From Alkaliphilus flagellatus (GTDB lineage Bacteria; Bacillota; Clostridia; Peptostreptococcales; Natronincolaceae), in NCBI RefSeq assembly GCF_018919215.1, contig NZ_JAHLQK010000005.1, forward strand, positions 62,001 through 126,000: DNA of 64,000 nucleotides. The letters are read 5' to 3'. Under the pieces are notes generated by a model. The model was given only the letters and a program-made list of their open reading frames with translations, made no database searches and had not been told where the DNA came from. The translations under genes and the position numbers were made by a program. Position 1 is the first letter of the stretch; every line of letters begins with the position of its first letter. Positions 56,662-64,000 of this stretch are shown here, in pieces.

Positions 56662-56892
56662 ATGTCATTCGAAAAGGTTGTTAAGATTATTGCGGGTCAA
56701 TTAGGTGTAGAAGACGTTAGTGAAATTACTAGAACCACTTCTTTAATGAACGATTTAGAAGCAGACTCATTAGATGCTGTTGAAATAATTATGGAAATTG
56801 AAGATGAATTTGGTATTGAAATTCCAGATGATGAAGCTGAAAAGTTTAAAAATATTGGTGATATTGTTGATTATGTAGAGTTAAATAAATAG
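56662..56892 (+). CDS. acpP: acyl carrier protein
   Basis: 76 residues, very acidic. Ser36 in EADSLDAVE receives phosphopantetheine. It shuttles the growing chain between the Fab enzymes and to PlsX. TTAGGAGGAA precedes the ATG. It lies in the fab operon between two hairpins. Confidence 0.97.
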   Translation: MSFEKVVKIIAGQLGVEDVSEITRTTSLMNDLEADSLDAVEIIMEIEDEFGIEIPDDEAEKFKNIGDIVDYVELNK

Positions 56893-56900
56893 TAATATTA

Positions 56901-56925
56901 AATCCCGATATAATCGGGATTTTGT
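56901..56925 (+). terminator. hairpin (possible attenuator) between acpP and fabF
   Basis: A 9-bp stem AATCCCGAT/ATCGGGATT with a three-base loop and TTTT. The short U run suggests partial termination, giving more acpP than fabF message. Confidence 0.6.
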
Positions 56926-56943
56926 AATAAAGGAGGTAGCACT

Positions 56944-58182
56944 ATGGAAAGAAGAGTAGTAATAACAGGCATTGGATGTATTACACCTGTAGGTACTGGA
57001 AAAGAAGAATTTTGGAAATCATTAACAATGGGTGTTTCTGGCATAGATTATATTACAAAATTCGATACAGAAGATTTTACTACCAAGATTGCTGCAGAGG
57101 TAAAAGATTTTAATGTTGAAGATTATATTGATAAAAGAGAAGCGAAAAAGATGGATCGCTTTACTCAATTTGCTGTTGCAGCTGCACAAATGGCGGTAAA
57201 TGATGGCCAATTAAATATTGAAAAAATAAATGCTGAGCGTTTTGGAGTTATCCTAGGATCCGGCGTAGGTGGAATTGAAACATTGGAAGAACAGAGTAAG
57301 AAATTATTTGAAAAAGGTCCGAAGAGGGTTAGCCCATTTTTTATCCCCATGATAATATCTAATATGGGATCTGGCCAAGTATCTATTGCTCTAGGAGCAA
57401 AGGGGCCAAACACAACAATAGTTACCGCCTGTGCTGCTTCCACAAATGCTATTGGTGAAGCTTTCCGTACAATTCAAAAGGGTGATGCAGATATTATGAT
57501 TACAGGTGGAGCTGAGGCTTCTATTACACCATTATCTATAGCTGGATTCTGCTCCATGAAGGCTATGTCAACTAATAATGATAATCCTAAAAAAGCTAGC
57601 AGACCTTTTGATGCCAATAGAGATGGATTTATAATGGGAGAAGGGGCAGGGATACTTTTAATAGAAGAGCTAGAACATGCCCTTGAGAGAGGCGCAACTA
57701 TTTACGGAGAAGTTATAGGCTATGGTACAAGTGCTGATGCATATCATATCACTGCTCCTGCCCCAGGGGGTGAAGGAGGTGCTAGAGCTATGTCTAGTGC
57801 ATTAAAGGATGCTAATATTAATTACGATAGCATAGACTATATTAATGCCCATGGTACAAGTACACCATACAATGATAAGTTTGAAACTGCTGCAATTAAA
57901 ACTGTATTTAAGGATCATGCATATAAATTAGCCGTAAGCTCAACGAAGTCAATGACGGGTCATCTTCTAGGTGCTGCTGGCGGAATTGAAGCTATTGCAT
58001 GTGTTATGGCGATTAAAGAGGGAATTATACCTCCTACAATTAATTATGAAACACCAGACCCAGAATGTGACTTGGATTATGTTGCTAATGTGGCTAAAAA
58101 GAGAGAGGTTAATTATGCCCTTTCAAACTCATTAGGTTTTGGTGGTCATAACGCAACTGTTATTTTTAAAAAATATGAATAG
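56944..58182 (+). CDS. fabF: beta-ketoacyl-ACP synthase II
   Basis: 412 residues, thiolase fold. It elongates acyl-ACP. The triad is Cys163 in TACAAST, His303 in NAHGTSTP and His340 in [19 protein letters not shown] precedes the ATG. It is the last gene of the fatty-acid operon and ends at a strong terminator. Confidence 0.96.
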   Translation: MERRVVITGIGCITPVGTGKEEFWKSLTMGVSGIDYITKFDTEDFTTKIAAEVKDFNVEDYIDKREAKKMDRFTQFAVAAAQMAVNDGQLNIEKINAERFGVILGSGVGGIETLEEQSKKLFEKGPKRVSPFFIPMIISNMGSGQVSIALGAKGPNTTIVTACAASTNAIGEAFRTIQKGDADIMITGGAEASITPLSIAGFCSMKAMSTNNDNPKKASRPFDANRDGFIMGEGAGILLIEELEHALERGATIYGEVIGYGTSADAYHITAPAPGGEGGARAMSSALKDANINYDSIDYINAHGTSTPYNDKFETAAIKTVFKDHAYKLAVSSTKSMTGHLLGAAGGIEAIACVMAIKEGIIPPTINYETPDPECDLDYVANVAKKREVNYALSNSLGFGGHNATVIFKKYE

Positions 58183-58200
58183 CCTTATATAAATATACTT

Positions 58201-58239
58201 ATTATAGGAAGAAGGAAAAACTTCTTCCTATAATTTTTG
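58201..58239 (+). terminator. terminator of the fab operon
   Basis: A perfect 14-bp stem (58201-58214 with 58221-58234) with a six-base loop followed by TTTTT. Confidence 0.9.
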
Positions 58240-58325
58240 CAATTTAAACAATATAATAGTACAATTAAAACAAATTTATTGTTGATTGTTATTAATACAT
58301 ATATAAGAAATGGTGGAGGTAAGAA

Positions 58326-59045
58326 ATGAAATTAGATACAAGTCGTCTAGCACAAATAAAAGAATTTCAAAAGATAATAGGATATAAATTTAATGAAATA
58401 ACTGTGATAAATGAAGCATTGACTCATAGCTCCTATGCTAATGAGAGTCGTAATAGATATATTCATAATAATGAAAGACTAGAATTTCTAGGAGACTCGG
58501 TTTTGAGCATTGTAGTTAGCGAGTATATTTATTTAAAATATAATACTTTACCTGAAGGAGAGTTGACGAAGGTAAGAGCTAATGTTGTATGTGAGCCTTC
58601 TTTAGCACACCAAGCTAAGAAAATAAAGTTAGGTAAATATCTGTTGTTAGGAAAGGGCGAAGAGGTGACAGGTGGAAGAGATAGAGTGTCCATATTAGCT
58701 GATGCCTTTGAAGCGGTTATAGGAGCTTTATATTTAGATGGTGGAATAGAAATAGCACGCAAGTTTATTTTGAACATGTTAGCACATAGTATAGAACTAG
58801 CTAGTACTGGAAGTTTATTTAGGGATTATAAAACTGATCTTCAAGAGTTATTGCAAAGAAAATATGATGATAAAATCAGTTATAAAGTAGTAAATGAAAC
58901 TGGACCTGATCACAATAAAACCTTTGGGATTGAAGTAATATTAGGAGATCGAGTTCTTGGAGCTGGAGAAGGTAAAAGCAAAAAGGAAGCAGAACAAATG
59001 GCTGCGAAAAAAGCATTAGAGAAGGTGAATATGGAAGATGAATAA
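58326..59045 (+). CDS. rnc: ribonuclease III
   Basis: 239 residues. The catalytic domain has NERLEFLGDS (49-58) and the second acidic pair Asp126/Glu129 in DAFEAVIGALYLD. A double-stranded-RNA-binding domain covers about 165-237, ending GEGKSKKEAEQMAAKKALEK. It processes rRNA precursors. TGGTGGAGGTAAG precedes the ATG. It overlaps the next gene by eight bases. Confidence 0.96.
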   Translation: MKLDTSRLAQIKEFQKIIGYKFNEITVINEALTHSSYANESRNRYIHNNERLEFLGDSVLSIVVSEYIYLKYNTLPEGELTKVRANVVCEPSLAHQAKKIKLGKYLLLGKGEEVTGGRDRVSILADAFEAVIGALYLDGGIEIARKFILNMLAHSIELASTGSLFRDYKTDLQELLQRKYDDKISYKVVNETGPDHNKTFGIEVILGDRVLGAGEGKSKKEAEQMAAKKALEKVNMEDE

Positions 59046-60084
59046 GAATAAGAATAAGAGAAAAATTATTATTCCTATATTTATACCTCACAAGGGATGT
59101 CCTCACGACTGCAGTTTTTGTAATCAAAAGAAAATCGCTGGAGAAGGAACTGATGTAACTGCCGATAAAGTTTCTCAAATAGTAAATCTTCAACTTGAAA
59201 ATTTAAAAAAGGTAGATGGAAGTAAGGAAATAGCTTTTTATGGAGGAAGCTTTACGGGGCTACCAAAAGAACAACAAAGCCAGCTTTTAACAATTGCATA
59301 TGAAAAGAAAAAGCAAGGACTAGTTAATGAAATTCGTATTTCAACAAGACCAGACTACATTAATGAAGAGATTCTTGATTTTTTACTAGATTACGGCGTT
59401 TCAATAATTGAATTAGGTGTACAATCAACAGACGATGATGTGTTAAATTTAAACAATAGAGGCCATTCAAGAAAAGATGTTTTTAGATCAGTATCTTTAA
59501 TAAGACAAAGGAACATTCAGCTTGGACTTCAAATGATGGTTGGCTTATATGGTGATACGGAAGAAAAACTTCTAAAAACAGCAAGAGATATTATTGATTG
59601 CAAACCTGATTTTGTTAGAATATATCCAACAATAGTTATACAGGATACGTTATTAGAAAAATTGTATTTAGATGGAGTATACAAACCAATCAGCCTTAAT
59701 GAGGCTGTTTATTTGTGCAAACAGCTAGTTTTAGAATTTAACAAAAATAATATACCTATTATTCGTCTGGGGCTTCAAGCAACGGAAGAAATATCTATAG
59801 GGAGGGGAATTGTGGCAGGTCCATACCACCCTGCCTTTCGAGAAATTGTAGAAACAGAAGTGTACAAAAATATTATAGAAAATAAAATAACAAAGAATGA
59901 GAAATTAGAAGGAATGGTACTAAATATATATTGCAATTCTAAAGACTGTTCAAAGGTTTCTGGTTATAATCAGTCTAATAAGCATTATTTTGAAAATAAG
60001 TATGGATTTAGAAAGATTAAAATTTACCCCTTAAGTAATATTCTAGCTGGAGAAGTAAATGTAGAGATAATAGCAGCTTTATGA
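59038..60084 (+). CDS. Elp3-like radical SAM protein without acetyltransferase domain
   Basis: 348 residues. The cluster motif CPHDCSFC (Cys21, 25, 28) follows PIFIPHKG; FYGGSFTGLP is the SAM-binding region; RISTRPDYI and ELGVQSTDDDVLNLNNRGHS are typical of Elp3-related radical-SAM proteins. Full Elp3 proteins carry a GNAT acetyltransferase domain after this part; here the chain stops at about 348 residues. The C-terminal ~90 residues do not show a GNAT motif. The function is unknown, perhaps tRNA modification. The rnc-this gene-smc order is common in Clostridia. Confidence 0.85.
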   Translation: MNKNKNKRKIIIPIFIPHKGCPHDCSFCNQKKIAGEGTDVTADKVSQIVNLQLENLKKVDGSKEIAFYGGSFTGLPKEQQSQLLTIAYEKKKQGLVNEIRISTRPDYINEEILDFLLDYGVSIIELGVQSTDDDVLNLNNRGHSRKDVFRSVSLIRQRNIQLGLQMMVGLYGDTEEKLLKTARDIIDCKPDFVRIYPTIVIQDTLLEKLYLDGVYKPISLNEAVYLCKQLVLEFNKNNIPIIRLGLQATEEISIGRGIVAGPYHPAFREIVETEVYKNIIENKITKNEKLEGMVLNIYCNSKDCSKVSGYNQSNKHYFENKYGFRKIKIYPLSNILAGEVNVEIIAAL

Positions 60085-60096
60085 TAAAATAAGACT

Positions 60097-60201
60097 ACAT
60101 TCAGAGAGAACTTTTTCTCCCACTGAATGTTAAGTCGTTTCGTTCCAGGGTCTAACAATTCTCACTCCCTCTTGTATAAGAGGGAGTCTTAGAGTTGTTA
60201 G
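60097..60201. other. two strong stem-loops in the gap upstream of smc
   Basis: Stem-loop 1 pairs ACATTCAG (60097-60104) with CTGAATGT (60123-60130) with an inner GAGAA/TTCTC stem. Stem-loop 2 pairs CTAACAA (60152-60158) with TTGTTAG (60195-60201) and has an inner 10-bp stem (60164-60173 with 60178-60187) and loop GTAT. Neither has a terminator T run. They lie before the smc promoter, so they belong to the 3' end of the upstream message or to a separate RNA. Confidence 0.55.
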
Positions 60202-60202
60202 C

Positions 60203-60231
60203 TTCAGATGAAATATTTCAGTAACTATAAT
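60203..60231 (+). promoter_or_regulatory. probable promoter of smc-ftsY
   Basis: TTCAGA at 60203-60208, a 17-base spacer, TATAAT at 60226-60231, about 30 bases before the smc start. The -35 is poor. Confidence 0.55.
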
Positions 60232-60262
60232 ATGTAGCATATGTAATAATGGGGGGATATCT

Positions 60263-63200
60263 TTGCATCTTAAAAGATTAGAAATTCAGGGATTTAAATC
60301 CTTTGCTAATAAAATAGAAATTAACTTTGAGTCTGGCATAACTGGTGTTGTTGGACCTAATGGTAGTGGCAAAAGTAATATTTCAGATTCTATACGTTGG
60401 GTACTTGGAGAACAAAGTGCTAAAACCCTTAGGGGAAGTAAGATGGAGGATGTTATTTTCTCTGGAACTACTAGTCGTAAGCCCTTAGGTATGGCAGAGG
60501 TATCCATTACACTGGACAATAGTTCTAAAGCCTTACCGATTGATTATGGTGAGGTAACAATTACGAGGAGAGTCTATAGATCAGGAGAAAGTGAATATTA
60601 TTTAAATAAGTCTTCCTGTCGTCTTAAGGATGTACGGGAGTTGTTAATGGATACTGGAATTGGAAAAGATGGATATTCTATAATTGGACAAGGTAAGATT
60701 GATGAAATACTGAGTAATAAATCAGAAGATAGAAGGCAAATTTTTGAAGAGGCAGCTGGTATAGTTAAGTATAAAACTAGAAAAGATGAAGCTGAAAAAA
60801 AATTATCTTCTACAAAGGAAAATTTACTAAGAGTTTTAGATATACTAAATGAACTAGAAGGCCAGTTAGGTCCTTTAGAGAAGCAGAGCACTAAAGCAAA
60901 AAAGTTTAAGGTATTAAAAGAAAAACTATTAAAATTGGAAGTGAATCTTTTTATTAAGGAAATAGACAAAATAGATGATGAACTAAAACATATATACGAA
61001 CAGATAAATGTACTAAAAAAATCTATTGAAGAACAACAGGGACAAAAACAGTTTTATACTTCTAACTTGGAAGATTTAGAAAAGGTAATCAGCCAGTATG
61101 ATATGGAAATATCTAATAAGCAAGATGAATACTATAATGTCCAAAAAATGATTGAAAAAATAGAAGGGCAGATCAATTTAAAAAAAGAAAAATCTAACAA
61201 TAATGATTTAAACATAGAAAGAATTAAATTAGAAATAAAGGAGATTCAAGATACTCAAGCTGATGTTTCTAAAAAACTTGAAGAGAAACTAAAAGAGTTT
61301 AAAGATGTATGTATCGATTTAGATGATATTAAAGAGCGCCTTAATAATCAAAATAAAGAATATAATAATTTATATAATATCAATTCTCAAAAAGAAAAGG
61401 ATTTAGAGGATTGTAAAACCTTTATTATAGATACCATTAACGAAATATCTGATCGAAAAAGTGAATCTAAAAGCTTAAAAACTTTGTTAGACACAATGGA
61501 AGAACGGATGGAACAAGTAAGCTTGGAGTATAGTGGGCATAAAGAGCAAATTGTAGAAAAAACCAAAGAGCTTAGCCTTCTTAATAATAGTTTACAGGAA
61601 CTAGAAAAGGATAATAAAAGTATTGGAAATGATGTTATAGAAAAGAGTAATAAGAAAAATAGTTTAATAAAAAAGTTAAATGAAGTTTCAAGTGAGGTTA
61701 ATGAACTTCAAAACAAAGGCAGGAATAAAGAAACTAGAAAAAATATTATAGAAGATATGGAAAAAGAACATGAGGGTTTTAATAAAAGTGTAAAAAACAT
61801 CCTAATTGCCTGTGATAAAAACAAGGAACTAGGAAATGGTGTATTTGGCGCAGTAGCAGATCTAATTCAAGTACCAAAAGGATACGAGGTATCAATAGAG
61901 ACTGCTTTAGGGCCAGCTCTTCAGTATATCGTAAGTGAAGATGAGAAGGATGGAAAGCGATTAATTGAATACTTAAAAAAATATAACTTAGGTAGAATTA
62001 CGGTTTTACCATTAACAACTGTACAAGAACGATCTATTACTAATGATGAACTAAATATTATTAGAAACTTTAAGGATGCTGAAATAGCTTTTGATGTAAT
62101 TACATTTGATGAAGAGTTTAAAAACATTTTTTCTAGCCTATTATCAAGGGTGTTAATTGTTCCGAACTTAGATAGAGGAATAGAAATTGCAAAGCTACTT
62201 AAACATAAATTTAAAATAGTAACTTTAGATGGAGATGTGTTAAATATTGGAGGTTCTTTAACTGGTGGAAGCATTTCTAGTAAAAGTAATAGTATTTTGG
62301 GGAGAAAAAGAGAATTAGAGGATTTAATCATAGAAATAGATATTATTAAAGATAAATTAAATATAAAGACAGAAGAGTATACTAAACTGGACAAAGAAAT
62401 AAATGTTATCGCAGATGAAATAGATTTATTAAACACAAATTTACAAGAAAACCGAATTAAACTTGCTACTTTGTATAGTAATATAGAACAATGTACCAAA
62501 GAGAAAAGTCAATTAGAAAATCTATATAAGCACGCTGAAAATGAAATTGGGCAAATAGAAAATACGAAGAAAGAAACTACAAGCAGATATATAGCACTTG
62601 AAAGCGAAATAAAGAATTTAGAACTGGAAATTGAAAGTACTAAAACTAAAGCAAATGAAAATCAACAGGAATTAGTAGAAAAAAAACAACAATTAGACAG
62701 TATAAATAGTACACTTACTGAGTATAAGGTACAACTGGCGACTGTAGAGGAGCAAAAGAAGGCCTTTTTACAAGATATCGAACGGTTACAGCAATCTATT
62801 AAGAATAATGAAATAGCTTTAGAAAATAAAGAAGATCAATTAAAAGAAAATAACAAAATAAATGTACTTTGTGAAGACGAGATTAGTAGCCTAGCTAGTG
62901 AGTTAAATAAATTGTCATTGAAATTAAGAACATATGAAGATGAATTAAAAGAACATAGATCAAATAAAGAAAAATATCAGGTTAAAGAGGTAGAAGTTAA
63001 AAGGTTATTAAAACAAGTAGAATCAGTTTTATTAGAATTACAGGAGAGTATCCATAAGCTAGATGTTAAGAGAACTAGGTTAGAGATGCAACAACAGAGT
63101 TTTTATACCAGACTGTGGGATGAATATGAATTAACCTATAACGAAGCTTTAGATGTTAAAGAAGAAATTTCAGATATCAGTAATACAAGTAAAGAAATAA

Positions 63201-63847
63201 AGATATTAAAGGATCAAATAAAGGGTCTTGGCACCGTAAATATAGATTCTATAGATGAATATGAAAAGGTGAAGGAAAGATATGATTTTCTAAAGGGGCA
63301 GCAGGAAGATCTTAGTCAGGCACAGCAATCATTAGTTAAAGTAATTAGTGATATGGAACAAACTATGCAGAAACAATTTATAGATCAGTTTAAGATTATT
63401 AAGGAGAACTTTAATAATGTTTTTGTTAAGCTATTTGGTGGAGGCAAGGCTGATCTTATCCTGGAGAATGAGGAAGATGTATTAGAATGCGGTATTGATA
63501 TAATAGCTCAGCCTCCGGGAAAAAAACTGCAAACATTATCTCTTTTATCCGGTGGAGAGAGGGCCTTAACAGCAATATCCTTATTATTTGCAATCTTATT
63601 AGTAAAGCCAAGCCCATTCTGTATATTAGATGAGATAGAAGCGGCGCTGGACGATGCTAACGTTTATAGATACGCACAATTTTTAGAAGAACTGTCTGAA
63701 GATACTCAGTTTATCGTTGTTACTCATAGAAAGGGAACAATGGAAAGTGCAGATGCACTATATGGAGTAACCATGCAGGATAGTGGTATATCAAGCTTAG
63801 TTTCAGTGAAACTCTCAGATAATAAAAAAGATGAAATAGCAAGTTAG
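60263..63847 (+). CDS. smc: chromosome segregation protein SMC
   Basis: 1194 residues. N-terminal ATPase half with GPNGSGKSNISDSIRWVLGE (near 32-51). Two long coiled coils run about 170-500 and 680-1020, with a hinge between (about 515-665, GNGVFGAVADLIQVPKGYE, ending GGSLTGGS). The C-terminal half has the signature LSGGERALTAISLLFAIL and Walker B CILDEIEAALDD. With ScpA and ScpB it forms the bacterial condensin. The TTG start follows GGGGGGAT. It is followed by ftsY after ten bases, the conserved Firmicutes pair. Confidence 0.97.
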   Translation: MHLKRLEIQGFKSFANKIEINFESGITGVVGPNGSGKSNISDSIRWVLGEQSAKTLRGSKMEDVIFSGTTSRKPLGMAEVSITLDNSSKALPIDYGEVTITRRVYRSGESEYYLNKSSCRLKDVRELLMDTGIGKDGYSIIGQGKIDEILSNKSEDRRQIFEEAAGIVKYKTRKDEAEKKLSSTKENLLRVLDILNELEGQLGPLEKQSTKAKKFKVLKEKLLKLEVNLFIKEIDKIDDELKHIYEQINVLKKSIEEQQGQKQFYTSNLEDLEKVISQYDMEISNKQDEYYNVQKMIEKIEGQINLKKEKSNNNDLNIERIKLEIKEIQDTQADVSKKLEEKLKEFKDVCIDLDDIKERLNNQNKEYNNLYNINSQKEKDLEDCKTFIIDTINEISDRKSESKSLKTLLDTMEERMEQVSLEYSGHKEQIVEKTKELSLLNNSLQELEKDNKSIGNDVIEKSNKKNSLIKKLNEVSSEVNELQNKGRNKETRKNIIEDMEKEHEGFNKSVKNILIACDKNKELGNGVFGAVADLIQVPKGYEVSIETALGPALQYIVSEDEKDGKRLIEYLKKYNLGRITVLPLTTVQERSITNDELNIIRNFKDAEIAFDVITFDEEFKNIFSSLLSRVLIVPNLDRGIEIAKLLKHKFKIVTLDGDVLNIGGSLTGGSISSKSNSILGRKRELEDLIIEIDIIKDKLNIKTEEYTKLDKEINVIADEIDLLNTNLQENRIKLATLYSNIEQCTKEKSQLENLYKHAENEIGQIENTKKETTSRYIALESEIKNLELEIESTKTKANENQQELVEKKQQLDSINSTLTEYKVQLATVEEQKKAFLQDIERLQQSIKNNEIALENKEDQLKENNKINVLCEDEISSLASELNKLSLKLRTYEDELKEHRSNKEKYQVKEVEVKRLLKQVESVLLELQESIHKLDVKRTRLEMQQQSFYTRLWDEYELTYNEALDVKEEISDISNTSKEIKILKDQIKGLGTVNIDSIDEYEKVKERYDFLKGQQEDLSQAQQSLVKVISDMEQTMQKQFIDQFKIIKENFNNVFVKLFGGGKADLILENEEDVLECGIDIIAQPPGKKLQTLSLLSGGERALTAISLLFAILLVKPSPFCILDEIEAALDDANVYRYAQFLEELSEDTQFIVVTHRKGTMESADALYGVTMQDSGISSLVSVKLSDNKKDEIAS

Positions 63848-63857
63848 GAGGAGTATT

Positions 63858-64000
63858 ATGTTTAAAAAGTTTATTGATAAGCTTACAGGAAAAGATAAGA
63901 AAAAAGAATATTTGACTAAAGTAGAAGAAAATAATGAGGTTAATGAAGATAAAAAAAGTGATGAACAAATTGAAGATTATTTTAATAAGGAAGAAGCATT
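63858..64000 (+). CDS. ftsY: FtsY, signal recognition particle receptor, N-terminal fragment
   Basis: The ATG at 63858 follows AGGAGGAG and the frame runs to the window end (47 complete codons). The fragment MFKKFIDKLTGKDKKKEY is a basic membrane-contacting start, followed by a Glu/Asn/Lys-rich acidic stretch like the FtsY A domain. The GTPase domain would lie beyond the window. Identification depends mainly on the smc-ftsY gene order. Confidence 0.75.
   Translation, partial: MFKKFIDKLTGKDKKKEYLTKVEENNEVNEDKKSDEQIEDYFNKEEA

Noticed and set aside
61921-62499. 192-codon open frame on the minus strand inside smc
   Set aside because: It is antisense to the SMC hinge and coiled coil; its low-complexity Ser/Leu/Ile content mirrors the coding strand, and there are no start signals.

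Overview
The window is a gene-dense chromosomal segment of a low-GC, Gram-positive, spore-forming anaerobe of the class Clostridia. An Alkaliphilus/Natronincola-like relative is my guess from gene order; it is not proven by the sequence. The evidence is: very AT-rich DNA, strong AGGAGG-type ribosome binding sites with many TTG/GTG starts, sporulation genes (ylbJ, a yteA-type zinc-finger gene), Firmicutes-specific regulators (FapR, RemA, PyrR, PrkC/PrpC), FabK as the enoyl-ACP reductase, and acetate kinase. I see no rRNA, tRNA, CRISPR array, insertion sequence or prophage.

Layout. (1) 1-10.3 kb is an accessory, monocistronic-looking region: the end of a DJ-1/PfpI gene; a GntR/UTRA repressor gene beside a promoter with two mirrored operators that drives a PTS-IIC-like fusion permease and a TIM-barrel protein; a 24-codon ORF under two near-perfect LexA (SOS) boxes; then DUF2500, flavodoxin-like, TPR, DUF4153, metallo-beta-lactamase-fold and small membrane-protein genes, most with their own promoter and hairpin. 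(2) 10.3-14.5 kb is the ylm/division cluster (HlyD-like protein, ylmE, sepF, ylmG, ylmH, divIVA). (3) 14.6-19.9 kb holds mtnN, a single-domain DAHP synthase gene, DUF5665, a yteA-like gene, lspA, ylyB/rluD-type, pyrR and a pentapeptide-repeat gene. (4) rqcH lies on the minus strand, convergent with group 3. (5) 22-39.4 kb runs dapF, yicC, remA, gmk, rpoZ, coaBC, priA, def, fmt, DUF116, a zinc metallopeptidase, rsmB, rlmN, prpC, prkC, rsgA, rpe, thiN: a conserved Firmicutes block for translation start, rRNA modification and cell-wall signalling. (6) 39.5-50 kb: a 54-residue membrane protein, rpmB (minus), asp23/yloU, yloV, recG, rsmD, coaD, a coiled-coil gene, ylbJ and tmcAL (minus), ackA. (7) 50.2-58.2 kb is the DUF177-rpmF pair and the fatty-acid operon fapR-plsX-fabH-fabK-fabD-fabG-acpP-fabF, with a FapR-type operator at its promoter. 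(8) 58.3 kb to the end is rnc, an Elp3-like radical-SAM gene, smc and the start of ftsY.

How it works together. Most of the window is housekeeping: envelope and division (SepF, DivIVA, YlmG, LspA, PrkC/PrpC), lipid synthesis under FapR, ribosome assembly and rescue (RsmB, RlmN, RsmD, RsgA, L28, L32, RqcH, Def/Fmt), DNA repair and chromosome maintenance (PriA, RecG, SMC), and CoA and nucleotide supply (CoaBC, CoaD, Gmk, PyrR). The most unusual items are the isolated SOS-controlled micro-ORF (4114-4310), the GntR-controlled permease/TIM-barrel cassette (397-3949), a 36-nt element repeated just upstream of priA and of the zinc metallopeptidase, and a stretch of hairpins upstream of smc.
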